Source: Alphaproteobacteria bacterium (GTDB lineage: Bacteria; Pseudomonadota; Alphaproteobacteria; UBA8366; Aestuariispiraceae). Taken from it: DNA of 64,000 nucleotides. The stretch covers positions 1 through 64,000 of the forward strand of contig JANSXE010000016.1 of NCBI GenBank assembly GCA_024743195.1. The letters are read 5' to 3'. This document shows positions 61,201 through 64,000 of this stretch, piece after piece (position 1 is the first letter of the stretch; each line of letters opens with the position of its first letter). Both the position numbers and the translations under genes were made by a program. The notes under the pieces are model-generated. The model had not been told where the DNA came from. It saw only the letters and a program-made list of their open reading frames with translations, and did no database searches.

Positions 61201-62619
61201 AGCGGCGCGCTGGGCGCCCTGACCGAGGGCGCGACCTTCCAGGTCGGCGGGACGACGATCGGGACGGTGACGACCAATTCCGGCGGGACGCTGACGCTGA
61301 CCTTCAACGGCAATGCGACCTCGGCGCTGGTCGACAGCGCCCTTCAGCAGGTCGCCTACAGCAACCGCAGCGAGGCGCCGCCCGCGTCGGCGCAGATCGC
61401 GGTCACCTTCTCCGACGGCAACACGGGCGCGCAGGGAACGGGCGGCGCGCTGGGCGATACGGATGAGAGCGTGACGGTCGCAATCACCGCGGTGAACGAC
61501 GCGCCGACGGCGCAGACCGGCTCCGCCGCCGGGTTCCAGATCGGCGGGGCGGCGGCGGCGCTGTTACCGGACGCCGTGCTGGCCGACGTCGACAGCGCGA
61601 CCCTGTCGCGGGCCGTCGTCACGCTTTCCGGCGCCGGGTTCAATGCGGCGGACGTGCTGGCCTTCGCCAACGACGGCGCCACGATGGGCAATGTCACCGG
61701 CGCCTACGATTCCGCCACGGGGGCCATGACGCTCACCTCGGCCGGGGGAACGGCGACGATCGCGCAGATGCAGGCGGCCGTCCGCGCCGTCACCTTCTCG
61801 ACGACGAGCGGGGCGGGGGCGGAGCGCACCGTGACGCTGCAGGCCAATGACGGCGCCGCGAACAGCGCGACCGCGCAGACGACGCTTGACGTCGCGGCGG
61901 CGCCGGCGACGGAGGACGACAGCTTCGTGCCCCCGCCGGGCCCGCCGCCGACGCCTCCGCCCGCGCCGCCGCCGTCGGGCGTCACGCCGCCGCCGGACGG
62001 CGGAACCCCGGTCGGCCAGAGTTTCGGCCCGCCGGGCGCCGGCGGCGGACCGGGCGGCGGACCGGGCGGCGGCCCGGGCGGGGTGACCGGCGGCGCCGCA
62101 GGCGCTCCGGTGACGGGCCAACTCGGCTCCTCAAGCCCGATCGAGAATTCCGGAACGCCCGTCGGCGCGGGCCTGCAGAGCAGCGGCTTAGGCGGCGGCC
62201 TTGGCGGCGGTGCGGGCGGCGGATTTGGCGGCGGCGCAGGCGGCGGCTTTGGCGGCGGCGCGGGCGGCGGCTTTGGCGGCGGTTTTGGCGGCGGCGCGGG
62301 CGGCGGCTTTGGCGGCGGCTTTGGCGGCGCGCCTGGAGGAGGCCCCGGCGGCGCCCCCGGAGGCGGTCCGGGCCTTGGAACGGATGGCGCCCCCGGCCTG
62401 AACGGCGGACCAGGCGGACAGCAGGGCCCGGGCGAAGAGAACGGCCTGGGCGGTCCGCCCGTCGGCGGTCCGGGAGAGGGCGAAGGCGGCGAGCAGGAGG
62501 CCTATTTTTGGTTGTTGCCGGACTTCACGGAGCAGTTGGCGGCGGAAGGCGGGGCGCCTGAATCGCGTGACAAGGCCTTGGCCCGGGCGCTGCTTGCGCA
62601 CGCCCCGCCGGTTGCGTGA
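55231..62619 (+). CDS. Giant DUF4347/cadherin-like surface protein with Gly-rich tail
   Basis: The 2462-aa product starts at ATG 55231 behind GGAGGG. The motif ALEPRFMFDAA (about residues 46-56), common at the N-terminus of such exported proteins, precedes a DUF4347 domain (residues about 110-270: DGLHLISHGDVGELILGG, VLLYGCEIGQ). Then come about ten beta-rich cadherin-like modules joined by VNDAP linkers; two are near-identical 132-aa repeats (residues 742-873 and 874-1005). The end is a Pro-rich stretch (about 2233-2260), a Gly-rich stretch of GGGFGGGAGG (about 2270-2377) and FWLLPDFTEQL. No RTX repeats were found. It is probably secreted through the TolC-type partner gene next to it and acts as an adhesin. 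Confidence 0.82.
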   Translation: MSLRDALLSGAVFGRARKSDSAMSRRGGRPGAEPGLPGLTQVQPMALEPRFMFDAAGVATGAEAAQDAAAEAEAAAGDPSNGADGEPGAGDDQLAAAVAGHTPPDARKELVIVDPAVADYQTLIDGMDPDVEVIVLESGATLDDVAAALEGRSGIDGLHLISHGDVGELILGGESLTAESLDAQTAALQTIGAALAETGDVLLYGCEIGQDSAGAAFLQRFAALTGADVAASDDLTGSAGLGGDWVLEAQVGEIAPTGLSDGFAASGFSGVLTPSPGTITFGTNASDILVAAQSTNPSATNIASSGLDVEIVMTSGESRIVLARETGISDDGTDLTVEADSSSTGFGVINYVRFTSNGGGKFQLDSFEFEYNAASDSTFDVQAFADGAQVGSAVTVNVARDTVTTANFGTDFENIDEFRIVAGFAARTNYDNMVISAAVSPNSAPALGGTPADDAATEDVATAIDLSAYNVSDADGDTITLTLAVDRGTIASIDNDGITDGVTVANSGTASMTLQGTAGNLNTYLNNTSKITYTTAANDTTTAVLTVTPNDGTVDGTADTVNITISAVNDAPVLNAASSPTLTGIAEDAGDDDGSGADGDDDATNNANNSGTSIAAMVVDGSITDPDGGAVEAVAVTAVDNTNGVWQYSTDNGTSWTNFSGTTGGSVDLSSAARLLDGTLTGGATQLVRFVPDANYSGSATLTFRAWDRSSGSAGGTANASSGGGSTAFSTATDTASITVSAVNDAPTVATLPASVTVIEDTQGNIDLSAASFADIDSASITVTLTASAGAFATPADGAGVGGGVTATLVNATTVTLVGAPADITTYLDTASNIQYTPVANVSGTNQATITVTANDGDGSGNVNLGTVNVNITAVNDNPTVATLPASVTVTEDAQSNVNLSAASFDDVDSASITVTLTASAGAFAAPADGAGVGGGVTETLVNATTITLAGAPADITTYLDTASNIQYTPAANVSGTNQATITVTANDGDGSGNVNLGTVNVNVTAVNDAPAFTGLDGTPAFTEDGAAVVLDGNVTVADVELGALNGGNGNFAGASLVIARNGGANASDSFSFSTAGASFTVAGGNLQAGGLTFAAFTNAGGTLTVNFTSAGTTATTALVNDVLQRVAYTNTSNDPAASVQLDWTVSDGNSANAQGTGDNPGTATGSTTVSVTNVNDAPTLTATGGNPTYIEGAGASDLYNTVTASTVEAADRFSAMTLTVTNVSDGASEILSVDGTDVALTNGNSVTTGTNGLSVSVSVTGSTATVSFSGATLTAAQMQTLVDGLTYRNASENPTTAGNRVVTITGITDNGGTSGGGQNSAAPNLTSTVSLTAVNDPPVVGGVFGETSQVIAGTGATDVTGLNDATVANVDSADYNGGFLTITQGSGATNGSWGVDGTTATSGGDGTVAAGETIAVGGVSIGTVDGTNDGQGGNTLQIDFNANATSARVQTLVQALTYSAPSSLGNRTFTVTLNDADGTANSGDQDASGTVTISVTPNPPVIGNLDGDSVSAANNTAVAIDQGGNATVTDADSANFNGGNLTVTRTSGLSGGFSLNNAAATSGGDGTIAAGQTIAVGGTDIGTVTTDGQGTNNLVITFNSADATPARVQALIRALQYASTSGGAHTFDLTITDAGASAATSTAAGFTVTVEAPPVNTVPGAQTATDGTALALTGISVADADSASVTTTVSVGAGEGSFSATGAATITGGGTNSIQISGTLAAVNATLGNLQYTPAVNASGAQTITVATTDGTNSDSDTITVTVSDRPTIGNVGGDAVTFTEGGGAVRLDAGANGTLTDADNPATLNGGNLTATVSGGAVAAQDILSVSGGGATLAGTTAGSNVSVGGTVIGTLANNVAAGNDFRVNLNANATLARVQTLLQALSYDNQSTAPTTGDRTVSISVTDDTGRTGSAASVTVTVNGVNAAPVLTGVNNAPAFTEGAAAVVLDADMTVADVELDALNGGAGNYSGASVTFQRSGGANAEDVFSNSGALGALTEGATFQVGGTTIGTVTTNSGGTLTLTFNGNATSALVDSALQQVAYSNRSEAPPASAQIAVTFSDGNTGAQGTGGALGDTDESVTVAITAVNDAPTAQTGSAAGFQIGGAAAALLPDAVLADVDSATLSRAVVTLSGAGFNAADVLAFANDGATMGNVTGAYDSATGAMTLTSAGGTATIAQMQAAVRAVTFSTTSGAGAERTVTLQANDGAANSATAQTTLDVAAAPATEDDSFVPPPGPPPTPPPAPPPSGVTPPPDGGTPVGQSFGPPGAGGGPGGGPGGGPGGVTGGAAGAPVTGQLGSSSPIENSGTPVGAGLQSSGLGGGLGGGAGGGFGGGAGGGFGGGAGGGFGGGFGGGAGGGFGGGFGGAPGGGPGGAPGGGPGLGTDGAPGLNGGPGGQQGPGEENGLGGPPVGGPGEGEGGEQEAYFWLLPDFTEQLAAEGGAPESRDKALARALLAHAPPVA

Positions 62620-62889
62620 TATTCCGGCAACAAGTCGACAGAACCAAGCCGGAGCGTGTCAGTCAGCGCGATATTCTCTGGATTTTCTCGCCTAAATTGG
62701 GTAGTCAGAATCAAAGGGCTACTCTGATCGCGTGGTAAGATGTTGTGGGTTGGGCGCGGTTCGGTCCGATATTTTGTGGCGGTCCGGTTGCCGTTGCACC
62801 ATGCCGGCCGATCAGGGGCTGGGTCGGTTCAGCGGCTGACGGACACACCGTGCGAGCGGCTGTTCGGGTCTTTTGGAGAGACGTCGATT
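62620..62889. other. Gap between the giant gene and the TolC-type gene
   Basis: The 270-bp gap contains no evident terminator or gene. AT-rich parts lie near 62660-62750 and could hold a promoter for the TolC-type gene, so the two genes may be separate transcripts. Confidence 0.35.
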
Positions 62890-64000
62890 GTGCGCGTTGG
62901 TTGGTTGAGGGAGCGGGTTTTGGCGGGTCATCACAGTCGCATCGTTCGGACGGTCGCCGCGACGTTGTTCGCGGCGTTCGGGGCGGCGGCGTGCGCGCCG
63001 GTCGCGCCGGAGCCCTTAACGCCGGCGGATCACGCCGAGCGGGTCGAACAGGACCTGAAGACCCTCTTCGTCGGTCAGGAGGCGCTTTCCGGGCCGCTCT
63101 CCCTCGACGAGGCGATCGCGCGGGCGCTCAAATACAATCTCGACCGCCGCCTCAAGCTGATGGAGGAGGCGGTCAGCGTCCGCCAGCTTGATGTCGCGAA
63201 CATCAATCTGCTGCCGGACGTCGTCGCCAATGCCGGGTATGAGACGCGATCGAACTCAGACACCACCTTCAACCAGACGCGCACGTCGACCTCGACCACC
63301 AGCGATCAGACCATCCGCACGGCGGATTTGACCGCCTCGTGGAACATCCTGGATTTCGGCATCGGCTACATCCGCGCCCAACAGCAGGCCGATCTCGCGC
63401 TGATCGTGCAGGAGCGCCGGCGTCAGGTCGTCCACAACATCATGCAGGACGCCCGCGCCGCCTATTGGCGCGCGGCCGCCGCAGAGCGCGCGCTGGTTCA
63501 ATTCGAGCCGCTGCTCGACGAGGTGCGCTCCGCGTTGGAGAATTCGGAACAGGCTGTCGCGGAGCAGTTGAACGCGCTCGACGCGCTGGTCTATCAGCGC
63601 GACCTCTTGCGTACGCTGCGCCAGCTTGAGGCGTTGCGCCGCGACATGCGCGCCGCGCGGGCCGAACTCGCCGTGCTGATGAATGTGCATCCGAACTCCG
63701 AGTTCGAGCTGTCGGGCGCGGGCGACGCGTTCGGGGCGCCGCCCCAATTCGAGATGACGCCCGAGCAGTTCGAGATCATGGCGTTGGAGAATCGCTCGGA
63801 ATTGCGCTCCGAGGCCTATCAACTGCGCATCAAGCAGCGCGAGGCGCGCGTCGCGCTCCTGCAGATGATCCCCGGCCTCAACCTCAGCGCGGGCCTGAAC
63901 TACACGTCCGACAGCTACAAGGAGAACCAGAACTGGTACGACGGCAGCCTGTCGCTGACCTGGAACATCATGAACCTGTTCTCCGGCCCGCGGAACATTG
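62890..64000 (+). CDS. TolC family outer membrane factor, partial (3' end outside window)
   Basis: The frame is open to the window edge. GTG 62890 (GGAGAG at 62874) or TTG 62920 (GAGGGAG) can start it; both give a signal peptide with a lipobox-like FGAAAC. The visible 370 residues carry outer membrane factor motifs: LSLDEAIARALKYNLDRRLK, LPDVVANAGYETRSN, TADLTASWNILDFGIGYIRAQQQ, and ALVYQRDLLRTLRQLEALRRD. TolC-like trimers are the outer membrane duct of type I secretion. Its position after the giant gene suggests it exports that protein; the ABC and HlyD partners would lie further right. Confidence 0.85.
   Translation, partial: MRVGWLRERVLAGHHSRIVRTVAATLFAAFGAAACAPVAPEPLTPADHAERVEQDLKTLFVGQEALSGPLSLDEAIARALKYNLDRRLKLMEEAVSVRQLDVANINLLPDVVANAGYETRSNSDTTFNQTRTSTSTTSDQTIRTADLTASWNILDFGIGYIRAQQQADLALIVQERRRQVVHNIMQDARAAYWRAAAAERALVQFEPLLDEVRSALENSEQAVAEQLNALDALVYQRDLLRTLRQLEALRRDMRAARAELAVLMNVHPNSEFELSGAGDAFGAPPQFEMTPEQFEIMALENRSELRSEAYQLRIKQREARVALLQMIPGLNLSAGLNYTSDSYKENQNWYDGSLSLTWNIMNLFSGPRNI

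Overview
The window is GC-rich DNA from an alphaproteobacterium, most likely of the Rhodospirillales in the broad sense. The grounds are several PAS_5-type proteins, an hmu-type heme locus with hemP, a two-operon photooxidative-stress set, TauE plus a TIGR02186 protein, a solo fliN, and very long false open frames opposite real genes. It is a chromosomal segment: no replication genes, no integrase and no complete insertion sequence were found.

Layout. 1-4440: metabolic genes (an MttB-family protein, an AEC-type permease, a TerB-like protein, a beta-hydroxyacid dehydrogenase). 4441-8239: regulatory stretch with a candidate structured RNA (cloverleaf plus terminator), a small 52-aa gene and four XRE regulators, three of them close paralogues. 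8240-13789: giant FecR/RTX protein. 14216-16201: Tat-exported PhoX-like phosphatase. 16497-27090: two convergent operons for light and oxidative damage (DUF6134, FeS photolyase-like protein, SDR, NTF2-like; against photolyase, flavoprotein, DUF1365, Cfa, MFS, lipoprotein), both preceded by a similar ECF-type promoter. 27339-33938: ligase-associated repair genes pdeM and DEXH helicase, two PAS_5 proteins, a DUF2817 peptidase-like gene, a 276-bp MITE-like inverted repeat, and a HIT protein. 33993-39004: glycerate 2-kinase, a membrane protein, and a sulfur cluster (orphan DmsC, TIGR02186, TauE/SafE, TusA). 39072-39423: a palindromic array of REP-like repeats. 39515-42639: fliN, two exported proteins including a Sel1 protein, a YdcF protein and a 42-aa membrane protein. 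42807-51325: heme uptake operon (receptor, hemP, tonB, hmuS, exbB, exbD, hmuTUV) behind a Fur/Irr-like palindrome. 51542-51617: tRNA-Thr(UGU). 51786-64000: GNAT gene, a duplicated Collar/DUF6916 gene pair with three copies of an intergenic palindrome, a 2462-aa DUF4347/cadherin-like protein, and the start of a TolC-type outer-membrane factor.

How it works together. The heme operon covers the whole route from receptor through energy transduction and inner-membrane transport to cytoplasmic use. The two photoprotection operons combine DNA repair with membrane lipid cyclopropanation, as in known singlet-oxygen regulons. The right end looks like a type I secretion locus for a giant surface protein, and the Collar/DUF6916 modules beside it are the least explained genes here. 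The most novel-looking items are the cloverleaf RNA at 4564-4698, the REP palindrome at 39072-39423, the MITE at 32291-32566 and the Collar/DUF6916/giant-protein locus. All function calls come from reading translated sequence and remembered family features; no database search was possible.
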